Shown in pieces: positions 1 to 8,038 of a stretch of 64,000 nt of DNA; the stretch's first letter is position 1, and every line of letters begins with the position of its first letter. Location of the stretch: the NCBI GenBank assembly GCA_017430135.1, contig JAFRNM010000019.1, positions 1-64,000 of the forward strand, read 5' to 3'. This DNA is from Clostridia bacterium (GTDB lineage: Bacteria > Bacillota > Clostridia > TANB77 > CAG-508). A model generated the notes under the pieces. It was not told where the DNA came from, made no database searches, and saw nothing but the letters and a program-made list of their open reading frames with translations. A program made the translations under genes and the position numbers.

Positions 1-211
1 CTGTTGCTTTTTCTCCTAATTCTTTCCAACCATAAATCATAAGTTTTTCTTTTATATCATCAAGACTTGAAATATGATTATACAAAGATGGAGATTTAAT
101 ATTTAGTTCTTCAGCAATCATTTTTAGAGATAAATTGTTTAACCCTACTTCATTTGATAACCTTGCAGAAGTTGTAATAATAAGCTCATCACTAATATTA
201 TTCTTTGACAT
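1..211 (-). CDS. TetR/AcrR-family regulator, N-terminal part (cut by window edge)
   Basis: The first 70 residues of a TetR-type DNA-binding protein run off the left edge. The helix-turn-helix is clear: a segment beginning LSLKMIAEELNIKSPSLYNH at about residues 27-46, typical of TetR N-terminal domains. An AGGTTG-type ribosome binding site precedes the ATG at 211. The ligand-binding domain is outside the window, so the inducer cannot be guessed. A palindrome immediately upstream is probably its own operator, which suggests autoregulation. The fold is certain; the role is unknown. Confidence 0.85.
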   Translation of the reverse strand, partial: MSKNNISDELIITTSARLSNEVGLNNLSLKMIAEELNIKSPSLYNHISSLDDIKEKLMIYGWKELGEKAT

Positions 212-223
212 TTCAACCTCCTT

Positions 224-260
224 AACTAATTACGTTCATATTATAACTAATTGCATTAGT
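224..260. promoter_or_regulatory. Probable TetR operator
   Basis: The palindrome ACTAATTGCATTAGT (246-260) has 6-bp arms around a 3-bp centre. A related half-similar copy, AACTAATTACGTT, lies at 224-236. Both sit 13-50 bp upstream of the TetR start, where such repressors normally bind. Confidence 0.55.
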
Positions 261-349
261 TTAGTCAATAATTAAAAGAGAAATTATCAAATAATCTCTC
301 TTAAAAATCCAATTCAACTTGTTTACAATGCCAAAATCTTCTACACATT

Positions 350-853
350 TTATTTCATAACTTTTTCGAATCTAAACATTCCATCATCTTCTTCGTAACA
401 ATCTTGTGGTCTATTAGTATCAGGATGTTTTTCATTAAAATATTCTACAATATGAAAACCTAATCTATTTACATAGAAGTGGATATTTCTCTTATCAAAA
501 TATGGTGTGCAAGTTTCCCATACTTTTGTATTAGGATACAATTTCTCTATTTCTTTCCATATTGTTTGTCCTATCCCTTTACTTTGAACTCCTACTTTAA
601 CAAATAAGAAATCTAAATGATTATGATTTGTTTTCTCGTCAATAGTAACAATAACTCCACCAACAAGTTCATCATTATCAATCATTTCATAAGCATAACT
701 ATTAGGATTTTTTAGATTTTCCTCAACATCTTTATCTGGTAAAACTTGTTCTTTATCTTTACCATATATCGATTCATATCCGTATTGAAAAGCATCTTGC
801 ATAAGTTTTTTAAATTCTTCTATATTTTCTTTTCTTAATTCTACTAATTTCAT
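350..853 (-). CDS. GNAT-family N-acetyltransferase
   Basis: A 167-residue protein with the GNAT acetyl-CoA signature QSKGIG near residue 91, preceded by a beta-strand ending in FVKVGV. GNAT proteins transfer an acetyl group from acetyl-CoA to an amine on a small molecule or protein; the substrate here cannot be read from sequence. It stands alone between the TetR gene and a membrane protein gene. It belongs to the same broad superfamily as the ten GNATs in the 19-32 kb cargo array. Confidence 0.85.
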   Translation of the reverse strand: MKLVELRKENIEEFKKLMQDAFQYGYESIYGKDKEQVLPDKDVEENLKNPNSYAYEMIDNDELVGGVIVTIDEKTNHNHLDFLFVKVGVQSKGIGQTIWKEIEKLYPNTKVWETCTPYFDKRNIHFYVNRLGFHIVEYFNEKHPDTNRPQDCYEEDDGMFRFEKVMK

Positions 854-927
854 TAAAATCTCTCCTAAATACTAATCTAATTTGTTAACAAGATTACTTA
901 TATTGTTAATGAGCGATAAATTACTAT

Positions 928-1407
928 TTACATAGCTTCTTTTCTATGGTTTAAGTGTATTCCAATATGACCAATCCCTAATATAATCGATGATATTATA
1001 AGAAAGATATTTTTTCCATATATGCCTAATAATAAAAATGCTAATACAGGCAAAGTTGCCCCTGCAACTGGCACACCTAATATACTACTATACATATCTT
1101 TCATTGTCTTATTACTTTTAAAATACCTTATCCAATATATCTCATATAATATCATTAATAAAAATGCTATCAGTAGTATTATAGACCAATTTGAAATAGT
1201 ATTTATATTAAAATCTGTAAATATCAATGCTAAACAAGTATTACCAACTTCTCCTATTTTTTCTAAAGCTAATAATATATTATTTTCATTTTTCTCATAT
1301 TTTTCGTAATCTTTTGGCTTATTTTTACTCCATATAATATTTGGAATCATAAGCATAAATAAAAATATTAAACCTATATATGAAAATCCAAAATTCATTT
1401 CTAACAT
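928..1407 (-). CDS. Small multi-pass membrane protein, function unknown
   Basis: A 159-residue hydrophobic protein with about four predicted membrane segments: near residues 8-24, 72-92, 108-128 and 131-150. A short loop between the first two holds charged residues (KPKDYEKYEKNE). The C-terminus is His-rich and basic. I do not recognise the family. It is monocistronic, between an acetyltransferase and a Sir2 operon. Confidence 0.65.
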   Translation of the reverse strand: MLEMNFGFSYIGLIFLFMLMIPNIIWSKNKPKDYEKYEKNENNILLALEKIGEVGNTCLALIFTDFNINTISNWSIILLIAFLLMILYEIYWIRYFKSNKTMKDMYSSILGVPVAGATLPVLAFLLLGIYGKNIFLIISSIILGIGHIGIHLNHRKEAM

Positions 1408-1481
1408 CTCCCATATTTTTTATCTAACATGTACGCAATATTACCTATATTCTACACATTATATCTTAATTTTTTCTTGTT

Positions 1482-2198
1482 TTACAATTCTTTAAATACT
1501 TTACCTAAACTATCATTAATAACTAAGTTAGCTATGTTATCATAAGGCGTGCTATCTCTATTTATTAGTACCAGATTTTTACCTCTAAAATAATGAATTA
1601 GACTACTAGCTGGCTGTACTGTAAGAGAAGTTCCTGCTACTATTAATAAGTCTGCATTAGCTATTGCATTTACTGAATTTCTTATAGTTTCATCATTTAA
1701 TCCTTCCTGATATAAAACCACATCTGGTTTTATTATTCCACCACAATCGCATTTTGGAACTCCAGAACAATTAAATATAAATTCTGCATTATAAAATTTA
1801 TTGCACTCCATACAGTAATTTCTTAAAATACTTCCATGTAGTTCATATACAGTCTTAGAACCTGCTTTTTGATGTAATCCATCAATATTTTGTGTTACTA
1901 CAGCCTTTAATTTACCTTTGTTTTCTAATTCAGCAAGTTTGATATGAGTAATATTAGGTTCATATTCTAAAGCATTCATTTTATCTTTATAAAATTTATA
2001 AAATTCTTCTGTATTACTAATAAAAAATGTATGGCTCAATATTTCTTCTGGTGGATAATCATATTTTTGATTATATAGTCCATCTTTACTTCTAAAATCA
2101 GGAATACCACTTTCTGTTGATACGCCAGCTCCACCAAAAAATACAATGTTGTAACTTTCATTTACTAATTGTTTAAATTTTTGAATTTTATCATCCAT
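1482..2198 (-). CDS. Sir2-family NAD-dependent protein deacylase
   Basis: A 238-residue sirtuin. The NAD-binding motif GAGVSTESGIPDFRS is at about residues 23-37, the QNID motif near 103 and the catalytic histidine in LHGS near 121. A structural zinc site uses CMEC and a later C-x-C pair. Sirtuins remove acyl groups from lysines using NAD. The start ATG overlaps the stop of the upstream SprT-like gene (TAATG), so the two are translationally coupled. Its presence with so many acetyltransferases on one element may or may not be meaningful. Confidence 0.92.
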   Translation of the reverse strand: MDDKIQKFKQLVNESYNIVFFGGAGVSTESGIPDFRSKDGLYNQKYDYPPEEILSHTFFISNTEEFYKFYKDKMNALEYEPNITHIKLAELENKGKLKAVVTQNIDGLHQKAGSKTVYELHGSILRNYCMECNKFYNAEFIFNCSGVPKCDCGGIIKPDVVLYQEGLNDETIRNSVNAIANADLLIVAGTSLTVQPASSLIHYFRGKNLVLINRDSTPYDNIANLVINDSLGKVFKEL

Positions 2199-2794
2199 TA
2201 ATTCTTTCCTCTTTCTACAATTCTAAATACTTCAAATGTACTGCCACATTTTCCACATCTATATTTTCTTGTAAAACTCCTATTCAATCGTTGTCTATAA
2301 AATTCTTGTTTACAACCTTTACATATAATTTTATAATTATATGTTTTAATTTCTGTAAATACTAAATTACTTTTTTCAAAATCTTTTTTCTTATCTCCAA
2401 CTCTAGATATATCATAGTCGTATTTTTCATTTATCAGTTTTGCATATTTTTTAAATTCTTTACCATGATTATTACAATACGGAATACAATGTATTAATTC
2501 ATGCATTATTGTATTCTTAATAATATTATCTTCAAGTTCTAATACCCATTTGCTAATTTCTATATGATGTTTTTCAAACTTTTCATACCTTATGACTTTT
2601 CTTCTTCCAATTTTAGTAATTATTTTATATTTCTTGTCTGGTTCTTCTTGCTTACAACAACCATATCTTTTATTATTTCTTTTTGAAATTGATATATCTA
2701 TTTTTCCATATTGTTTTTCATTTAATATATCAATTCCAATTTTATTTAATTCATTTATGCACTCCAAAAACAATTTGTATAATTTCTGTTCCAT
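2198..2794 (-). CDS. SprT-like zinc metalloprotease-domain protein with C-terminal zinc ribbon
   Basis: A 198-residue protein. The zinc motif HELIH is near residue 99, followed by a histidine in NNHGKEF, matching the SprT/Spartan-like HExxH...H pattern. The C-terminus carries a treble-clef or ribbon with CKGC and CGKC pairs. Related proteins act on DNA-protein crosslinks or are uncharacterised. It overlaps both neighbours by TAATG junctions, in an operon GIY-YIG, SprT-like, Sir2. Confidence 0.8.
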   Translation of the reverse strand: MEQKLYKLFLECINELNKIGIDILNEKQYGKIDISISKRNNKRYGCCKQEEPDKKYKIITKIGRRKVIRYEKFEKHHIEISKWVLELEDNIIKNTIMHELIHCIPYCNNHGKEFKKYAKLINEKYDYDISRVGDKKKDFEKSNLVFTEIKTYNYKIICKGCKQEFYRQRLNRSFTRKYRCGKCGSTFEVFRIVERGKN

Positions 2795-3105
2795 TAATCT
2801 TCAACTCTTTTTATTTTATAATATCTTCTACAATCAATCTTACCTTTAAAATATCCACTTAATTTAGCTCCGTTTATTAGGTCTTCTTTTTGTTTCTTAG
2901 TTAATTGTTTTATTTGATATTCTAGCTTACAAGCCAATGACTTTTCTTTAGATCTCCATACTGCTTCAATTTTTTCTGCATGATGTGATTTTGTATATTT
3001 AGCACCTTTTCCTTTTTTGTGTTTTTCTATTCTTTTTTCTATATCATTTGTCATTCCAGTATATATTGAATTATCTAAACATCTTAACATATATGTATAA
3101 TACAT
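2794..3105 (-). CDS. GIY-YIG nuclease-superfamily protein (YhbQ/UPF0213-like)
   Basis: A 103-residue single-domain protein. The signature is visible as YYTYMLRC followed by SIYTGMT (GIY-YIG equivalents) and an arginine in DIEKRIEKH. Length and motif order match the UPF0213 group of small GIY-YIG proteins, which have structure-specific or weak nuclease activity. It is the first gene of a three-gene operon with coupled junctions. Confidence 0.88.
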   Translation of the reverse strand: MYYTYMLRCLDNSIYTGMTNDIEKRIEKHKKGKGAKYTKSHHAEKIEAVWRSKEKSLACKLEYQIKQLTKKQKEDLINGAKLSGYFKGKIDCRRYYKIKRVED

Positions 3106-3141
3106 TTTTCTTCCTCTTTATTATTTTGAATTATATATTAA

Positions 3142-3172
3142 AAGGCAAATAATTGCAATAATTATTCGCCTT
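3142..3172. terminator. Bidirectional intrinsic terminator
   Basis: A 13-bp stem with one G-T wobble, AAGGCAAATAATT and AATTATTCGCCTT, around a 5-nt loop, followed on the minus strand by TTTTAATA. It ends the operon 4852-3201. The same stem recurs almost unchanged at 32651-32685. Confidence 0.8.
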
Positions 3173-3200
3173 ATTTAATAACATCTTTTACACTTTATAT

Positions 3201-3713
3201 TTATCCTTGTTGTTCAATATATATTTTATCTGAAACCTTTTTTAACCATGTTTCATACTCTTTTGTATTATTATAATCTAGCTCTTTTAATAGTCTTCCT
3301 TCATAAATTTTATACCAACCCTTATCTATTTCTTCTTTTGTTGCATTATCTGGAATCATCTTATTATGTTCTTCTGGACAATAGAATGTGTTTAATGCCT
3401 CTTTAATAATATTTCTATAAAAACTCTTTATATCATTTGCATATTTTTTTAAATCATTTATGTTTATTGTTTCATAATTCATGAATTCATAATTTACTTT
3501 TTCTTGACAATTTAAAGTATTAGTTCTAATACACACTTGAACATTTTCATCAATATATAATCTTAAAAAAACCTCAAATTTTTTTACTGTCAACAAATAT
3601 TTTTTACCTTTTATTAATGTAACTTTCTTTTCAGTTAAATCATTGAATACTTTTACTATTTCCTGTTGGTTTACCTTTTTTACTTCTTCCTTACTAAAAA
3701 CTTTTTCTTCCAT
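3201..3713 (-). CDS. Hypothetical protein, last gene of methyltransferase operon
   Basis: A 170-residue soluble, Lys/Glu-rich protein of no family I recognise. I place the start at the ATG at 3713 because GAGGT lies 5 bp upstream; an ATG further upstream would overlap the preceding gene by 20 bp and lacks a binding site. Asn/Tyr/Glu-rich segments and a C-terminal EYETWLKKVSDKIYIEQQG are visible. It is followed directly by a strong terminator. Confidence 0.65.
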   Translation of the reverse strand: MEEKVFSKEEVKKVNQQEIVKVFNDLTEKKVTLIKGKKYLLTVKKFEVFLRLYIDENVQVCIRTNTLNCQEKVNYEFMNYETININDLKKYANDIKSFYRNIIKEALNTFYCPEEHNKMIPDNATKEEIDKGWYKIYEGRLLKELDYNNTKEYETWLKKVSDKIYIEQQG

Positions 3714-3741
3714 AATTACCTCATTTCTAAAAATAATTTTT

Positions 3742-4236
3742 TTACATTTCTTCTTCTTCATCTTCTTTATCTTCTATCATTTGATTTTCTTGTAAATTAA
3801 CAAGTTTTTTTATTGCATAGTCTTCTGCATATTTTTTAAAATCCTCAAAAGTTAATGGATTACCATTATCATCTCTATCTCCAAAATAACTATAATTCTC
3901 ATTTTCATATATGCTATATTCATAAGTGGACCAATCAAAATGAAAATATGAATTACCTGTTGGACTAACCAATGAACCTGAACCATCATTATAAATTTTC
4001 CAATACCATCCTTCTAATAATGAACTATTTGTTTCAACATTTTCAATTTGTGGGCTATAATCTTCTTCAATACTTGTTGAAATCGGTCCACTTTCTAATA
4101 CTTCGTCTAAATCCAATACAGTTTCTTCATCTTCTATTAAATCCATATCTTCTTCTATAAAATCATTTTCCATTTCTATATTTTCATCTTCATATCCTTT
4201 ATTAAACATTTTCTTTATTTTTTCTAATATCTTCAT
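3742..4236 (-). CDS. Acidic hypothetical protein
   Basis: A 164-residue strongly acidic protein. The basic start MKILEKIKKMFNKG is followed by a long Glu/Asp stretch (about residues 15-50). A middle part rich in aromatic residues (GWYWKIYNDGSGSL, YFHFDWSTYEY) looks like a small folded domain. The C-terminus is again poly-acidic. The start at 4236 is chosen because AGAGG lies 5 bp upstream. The composition recalls DNA-mimic or acidic adaptor proteins, but that is only a guess. Confidence 0.6.
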   Translation of the reverse strand: MKILEKIKKMFNKGYEDENIEMENDFIEEDMDLIEDEETVLDLDEVLESGPISTSIEEDYSPQIENVETNSSLLEGWYWKIYNDGSGSLVSPTGNSYFHFDWSTYEYSIYENENYSYFGDRDDNGNPLTFEDFKKYAEDYAIKKLVNLQENQMIEDKEDEEEEM

Positions 4237-4249
4237 TTTTGCCTCTTTT

Positions 4250-4852
4250 CTAACCTTCATCTTCGCTAAATTTATTATTTTTCTTATATTTATATAAATC
4301 TATACTGCAATCAACTTCATTTCCCCAAGTGTCCCATCCGCCTGTTTTATTTCTTGCAAATAGTTCTATTCTAGGTAAATCACCAAATAATTCGACTATT
4401 TTATCTCTTATTTCATCTGGCTTTCTACTATGTTCTCTTCTTACAGATAAAACAGCACTTGAAACTTTATTACTTACTGGTTTTAATTTTCCTTTCATTC
4501 CCATTAGGCAAACTTCACAATTTGATTTAGTATAAAATCCTATCCCAAAACATGGTTTATTGTTATTTTTGTTCAATTTTATCCAACTAAAACCTAATGT
4601 TTTATATCTAAATCCCCATTCTTCAAATAATTTTATTTGTTCATCTAACAATGGAAATGTAACCCACAAAAACAATACACAATTTTCATCTGCTAATTCA
4701 TTAATAGGTAATTTTTTTATTTCTTCCATACTCATTAAATTATAATGTTTAGCTGCTCCACCACCAAACTTTGTACCTGAATTTGCTCTATTATTATATT
4801 GCCAGGGCGGATCAGCATAAATGATTTGGTATTTTTTTAATACTTCGCTCAT
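4250..4852 (-). CDS. MT-A70-family DNA adenine methyltransferase
   Basis: A 200-residue methyltransferase with the DPPW catalytic motif in YADPPWQYNNR near residue 11 and a C-terminal cofactor region around LPRIELFARNKTGGWDTWG. Proteins of this family transfer methyl groups from S-adenosylmethionine to N6 of adenine. The start at 4852 follows GGAGG at 6 bp. No cognate nuclease is nearby, so a solitary methylase protecting the element on entry to a new host is the likely role (inference). It is the first gene after a conserved promoter module. Confidence 0.88.
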   Translation of the reverse strand: MSEVLKKYQIIYADPPWQYNNRANSGTKFGGGAAKHYNLMSMEEIKKLPINELADENCVLFLWVTFPLLDEQIKLFEEWGFRYKTLGFSWIKLNKNNNKPCFGIGFYTKSNCEVCLMGMKGKLKPVSNKVSSAVLSVRREHSRKPDEIRDKIVELFGDLPRIELFARNKTGGWDTWGNEVDCSIDLYKYKKNNKFSEDEG

Positions 4853-4882
4853 TTCTACCTCCACACTTTCATACAAAAATTT

Positions 4883-4914
4883 AAAAAGCCCAGAGAGTTT
4901 TTCTCTGAACTTTT
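4883..4914 (-). terminator. Leader terminator/attenuator, module 1
   Basis: On the minus strand, AAAAGTTCAGAGA and TCTCTGGGCTTTT form a 13-bp stem with two G-U pairs, followed by a U-rich tail. It lies between promoter module 1 and the methyltransferase gene, so transcripts must read through it. Confidence 0.75.
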
Positions 4915-4929
4915 ATGATATTAAATTAC

Positions 4930-4978
4930 ACTATTTTTATTTAAAAGTAAATGTCAGTTTTGGCACAGTTTTTGTTTA
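4930..4978 (-). promoter_or_regulatory. Conserved promoter module 1
   Basis: The 32-bp block shared by seven sites lies at 4944-4975. On the minus strand it holds CTGACA (4957-4952) as a -35-like element, and TAGTGT sits 18 bp downstream at the -10 position. It drives the operon 4852-3201. Confidence 0.7.
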
Positions 4979-4982
4979 AGTC

Positions 4983-5429
4983 TTATATCTCATTTTCTAA
5001 TTGTTCGTTTTTATTATTAAATGCTTCAGCTTCTCTTATTATAAATAGTTCATAATCATTTTCTTTTGAATTTAAAAACTCTTCTGCTTTACTATCTATA
5101 AATTTGTAAAACTCTTCAATATCTTCAAACTGTTTTCCTAATTCATTAGTTCCTAATATATAAGCGAATTCAACTGCATATTTATTTTTTTCTTTTTGTT
5201 TTAAAAATATATCTTCAATTTTTTCTAATTTATTATAAGTAGAGTTCAAAGTTATAAAAAAACCTTTTAATTCATTAGCTTGGATTCTTTCCGTTTCATC
5301 TTCAATTTTTTCTATTTCACTATCTTTTAAAACTCTCAAATTATTAACATTACAATATTGTACTAAATATGATTTTGTCATATCTAAAAATACTTTTGTG
5401 TAATCTATTGAACTATCAACTTTTTCCAT
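4983..5429 (-). CDS. Hypothetical alpha-helical protein
   Basis: A 148-residue protein, predicted helical and soluble, rich in Glu, Lys and Asn, with no signal peptide. I do not recognise it. It is the last gene of the three-gene unit starting at 6659 and ends only about 5 bp before promoter module 1. Confidence 0.6.
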   Translation of the reverse strand: MEKVDSSIDYTKVFLDMTKSYLVQYCNVNNLRVLKDSEIEKIEDETERIQANELKGFFITLNSTYNKLEKIEDIFLKQKEKNKYAVEFAYILGTNELGKQFEDIEEFYKFIDSKAEEFLNSKENDYELFIIREAEAFNNKNEQLENEI

Positions 5430-5448
5430 AATATATCCCTTCTATGAT

Positions 5449-5763
5449 TTAAATTTCAATTTCTTCATCTAGACTATTAATTCTATTATCAACATAAGCA
5501 ATAGCATCTTCATACCCATCTTGTTTTTTTACTAAACTATTCAATCTTTCATTAAATATTTTTTTATTTTCTTCAGTTGGATTCTCTAAATAAGCTCTTT
5601 TTAGTACCTCATATTCTTCTAATAAAGGATTAAAAGTATATTTTCTAATACTGTTTTCTTCTGTCTTTATGCCTTTTTCATCATTTCTAATTCTTTTTAT
5701 TAATTCAACTACATCTAAAAAATCTACATATTTCCTATTAGGATTAACATCTTGCATATTCAT
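5449..5763 (-). CDS. Hypothetical coiled-coil protein
   Basis: A 104-residue charged protein, predicted helical throughout. An NPNRKYVDFLDVVELIKRI start leads to heptad-like Leu/Ile spacing. No known domain is visible. It sits between a surface protein and another hypothetical gene in one operon and may assist them. Confidence 0.6.
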   Translation of the reverse strand: MNMQDVNPNRKYVDFLDVVELIKRIRNDEKGIKTEENSIRKYTFNPLLEEYEVLKRAYLENPTEENKKIFNERLNSLVKKQDGYEDAIAYVDNRINSLDEEIEI

Positions 5764-5780
5764 AAATATATTTTCCTTTC

Positions 5781-6659
5781 CTATTTTTTCATCTTAAATT
5801 CATTCAGTTTTTTACGATTTTTAAACAATATAATTCCTAAAAATATTGTAAATCCTATTGTACCAATAAATAAGATTTTTTCCTCTCCAGAAATTTCTTG
5901 TTTCTTTTCCTCTTGTACTTCAACAACTTTAGGTTCTTCCTTTATTACTTTCTTATAATTAATTTGATATATTGTTTCAGGATTTATTTTATCAGCACTT
6001 CCTCTATATATAGCTGTTACCCTATATTTATCTGGATAACTATATGTACCAACTCTTTGATAATGTTTTACTCCTGAATAAGTTTTTGGCACATTAGTTT
6101 CATCTACTTCAGTTGTTGTTTCGATATTCCAATCTACATTAATTAAATTCCAATTTACTCCATTTCTTGTAATTTCTTTTTCTACATTAGCAAGTTCATT
6201 TTGTGAATATCCAATAAAGTCTATATCTAAATAATCAATTTGTTCATAACTACCTTGTGGAACTGTTTCAATTAAAATATCATTTAAATAAATATTTCCT
6301 TTAAAACCACCTTCATTATATTCAACCGATTGATTTAATCTATTCATAATGATATTTCTATTGTTAGTATCATATAATGTGTTTATTCTTATATTTTTAG
6401 TAACATCTTTTGTCTTTTCAGAATCTTCTGTTATTTTATCTTTAGATTCTAATTGATATTCTGTACCACCTATAACAACTTTTTCTTTAAGTTTATTTAG
6501 GAAGTCATTTTCTTCATCTTTCGTTAATTTTACAATTCTTTGGTATGTATTTTCATTTTCTTTTGTTTCAACTTCTGTTACTGCAAAAGTTGATTTGGCG
6601 TTTAATATACTTAATCCTAAAACTATTAAGCATATTCCTTTTTTAGTTCTTGTTTTCAT
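5781..6659 (-). CDS. Membrane-anchored surface protein
   Basis: A 292-residue exported protein. A signal peptide (basic KTRTKKG then a hydrophobic stretch ending near TFA, residues 1-27) is followed by a roughly 220-residue extracellular region with beta-rich repeats of Tyr/Thr. A C-terminal membrane helix (IGTIGFTIFLGIILF) ends in a basic tail. No LPxTG sortase signal is seen, so the C-terminal helix is the likely anchor. The start at 6659 has AAGGA 9 bp upstream. It is first in its operon after promoter module 2. Adhesion or a role in mating contact is plausible but unproven. Confidence 0.7.
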   Translation of the reverse strand: MKTRTKKGICLIVLGLSILNAKSTFAVTEVETKENENTYQRIVKLTKDEENDFLNKLKEKVVIGGTEYQLESKDKITEDSEKTKDVTKNIRINTLYDTNNRNIIMNRLNQSVEYNEGGFKGNIYLNDILIETVPQGSYEQIDYLDIDFIGYSQNELANVEKEITRNGVNWNLINVDWNIETTTEVDETNVPKTYSGVKHYQRVGTYSYPDKYRVTAIYRGSADKINPETIYQINYKKVIKEEPKVVEVQEEKKQEISGEEKILFIGTIGFTIFLGIILFKNRKKLNEFKMKK

Positions 6660-6687
6660 GTCTTTCAATCCTTTCATATAAAAATTT

Positions 6688-6718
6688 AAAAAGCCCAGAG
6701 AGTTTTCTCTGAACTTTT
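6688..6718 (-). terminator. Leader terminator/attenuator, module 2
   Basis: An inverted repeat almost identical to the one at 4883 (CAGAGA/TCTCTG core with AAAAG/CTTTT base) and a U-rich run on the minus strand, 29 bp before the surface protein start. Confidence 0.75.
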
Positions 6719-6731
6719 CATAGTATTAAAA

Positions 6732-6783
6732 TACATTATTTTATATTAAAAGTAAATGTCAGTTTTTGCACAGATTTTGTAAT
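6732..6783 (-). promoter_or_regulatory. Conserved promoter module 2
   Basis: The conserved 32-bp block is at 6749-6780, with CTGACA as -35-like element and TAATGT 18 bp downstream on the minus strand. It drives the operon 6659-4983. Confidence 0.7.
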
Positions 6784-6789
6784 ATTTTT

Positions 6790-7242
6790 TTAATAAATTC
6801 CCGTATCTAAATTTTCATCATCAAATACAATTGTATCTGTAACCGTTCCATCTTCAGTTACATAGTAGTGCCAATTAGTTGAATTAAGAGCCTTTTCCAA
6901 ATCACTTTCTGCTTTTTTCTTATCTTCAGTTGAAGTTTTTGCTTTTTGTTCTTTCAAACTCATTCCCTCTTTATATTCTACTTCTCCATTTTCTATTTTT
7001 CTAAATACTTCTTTATAATTCTCATAATCTTCTTTTTCCATCATTGCTTTTACAGCCTCTAATCCATCTTGTGTAATACCATCAATTACAACCTTTGACA
7101 TATCTATCTGACTAATATTGTCATTTTTTTCTTCAGGTTTAGTTGCATTTTTTATACCAATAAATACAGCTACTGCAACTACTATAACTAAAATCACAAC
7201 TAATAATTTAACTTGTTTTATCATTTCTTGTTTATCATTCAT
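6790..7242 (-). CDS. Single-pass membrane protein of the conjugation operon
   Basis: A 150-residue protein with one N-terminal membrane helix (LLVVILVIVVAVAVFIGI, residues 13-30) and an acidic extracellular domain of about 115 residues. The start overlaps the stop of the peptidase gene (ATGAATGA). It is the last gene of the secretion operon. Small bitopic proteins at this place often act as pore or assembly components, but there is no recognisable homology. Confidence 0.7.
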   Translation of the reverse strand: MNDKQEMIKQVKLLVVILVIVVAVAVFIGIKNATKPEEKNDNISQIDMSKVVIDGITQDGLEAVKAMMEKEDYENYKEVFRKIENGEVEYKEGMSLKEQKAKTSTEDKKKAESDLEKALNSTNWHYYVTEDGTVTDTIVFDDENLDTGIY

Positions 7243-8038
7243 TTTTTACTTCCTCCTGTTTTACATTTTCTTCTTTCTTTTCAATATTTTCTTCTGTTTC
7301 TTTTATAGGTTTTACTCCATAATTTGTTAATATATGTTCTTCAAATACCCAAAACATTGGATCTCTCGATAATGAATACATACCAGAATTAAAAGAAAAT
7401 TCGAAATGGCAATGTGGTCCAGTTACATTTCCTGTTGTTCCCATTAAACCTAATACTTGCCCTTCTTTAACTTTATCTCCTTTTTTTACTGTTAAACTAT
7501 TCATGTGGCAATACATTGTATAAAATTCAGGAGTTTCTTTGTTATCCTTTCCTTTTATTCTGTGTTTTAATACTACATGATTACCATAAGCATTTCCTCT
7601 ACCATTTACAGATTCTACTTCTCCATCTGCAACTGCAACACATTGAGATTCTCCATAAACTCCAACAAAATCCGTACCAGTATGTATTGTAGTCCAATTT
7701 TTCCCTGTACTTCCAAATTTACCTGTTGTTCCTTTCATTTTGGTTATGGGATAGCAAAAATAACTATTATCCTTCATAAATGATAATCCTTCTTTATCTA
7801 TAATTGTTGCTTCAGCATTGCTAATTTGAACCATACTTGTACCAGAGCTTCCTCCACCACCACTTTTTTTAGCTTTATTATCGCTACTACTAAAAGGCAA
7901 TAAAATTACAGCAACTATTAATACTGGTACAATTATAATTATAAGAAAATGTATTATTCCAAAAATAATTCCTAATTTAACCTTTAATGGAATCATTCCA
8001 ATAATATCAATACCTTTTTTGTTTCCTTCATCTCCCAT
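7235..8038 (-). CDS. M23-family peptidoglycan endopeptidase of the conjugation apparatus
   Basis: A 267-residue protein with one membrane helix (residues 20-47) followed by a Ser/Gly linker and an M23 (LytM) domain. The zinc and catalytic residues are present: HTGTD (HxxxD) near residue 128 and HCH in GPHCHFEFSF near residue 208. It would open the cell wall for the transfer channel, the counterpart of VirB1/TcpG-type hydrolases. Its ATG overlaps the VirB4 stop (TAATG), so the two are coupled. Confidence 0.9.
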   Translation of the reverse strand: MGDEGNKKGIDIIGMIPLKVKLGIIFGIIHFLIIIIVPVLIVAVILLPFSSSDNKAKKSGGGGSSGTSMVQISNAEATIIDKEGLSFMKDNSYFCYPITKMKGTTGKFGSTGKNWTTIHTGTDFVGVYGESQCVAVADGEVESVNGRGNAYGNHVVLKHRIKGKDNKETPEFYTMYCHMNSLTVKKGDKVKEGQVLGLMGTTGNVTGPHCHFEFSFNSGMYSLSRDPMFWVFEEHILTNYGVKPIKETEENIEKKEENVKQEEVKNE

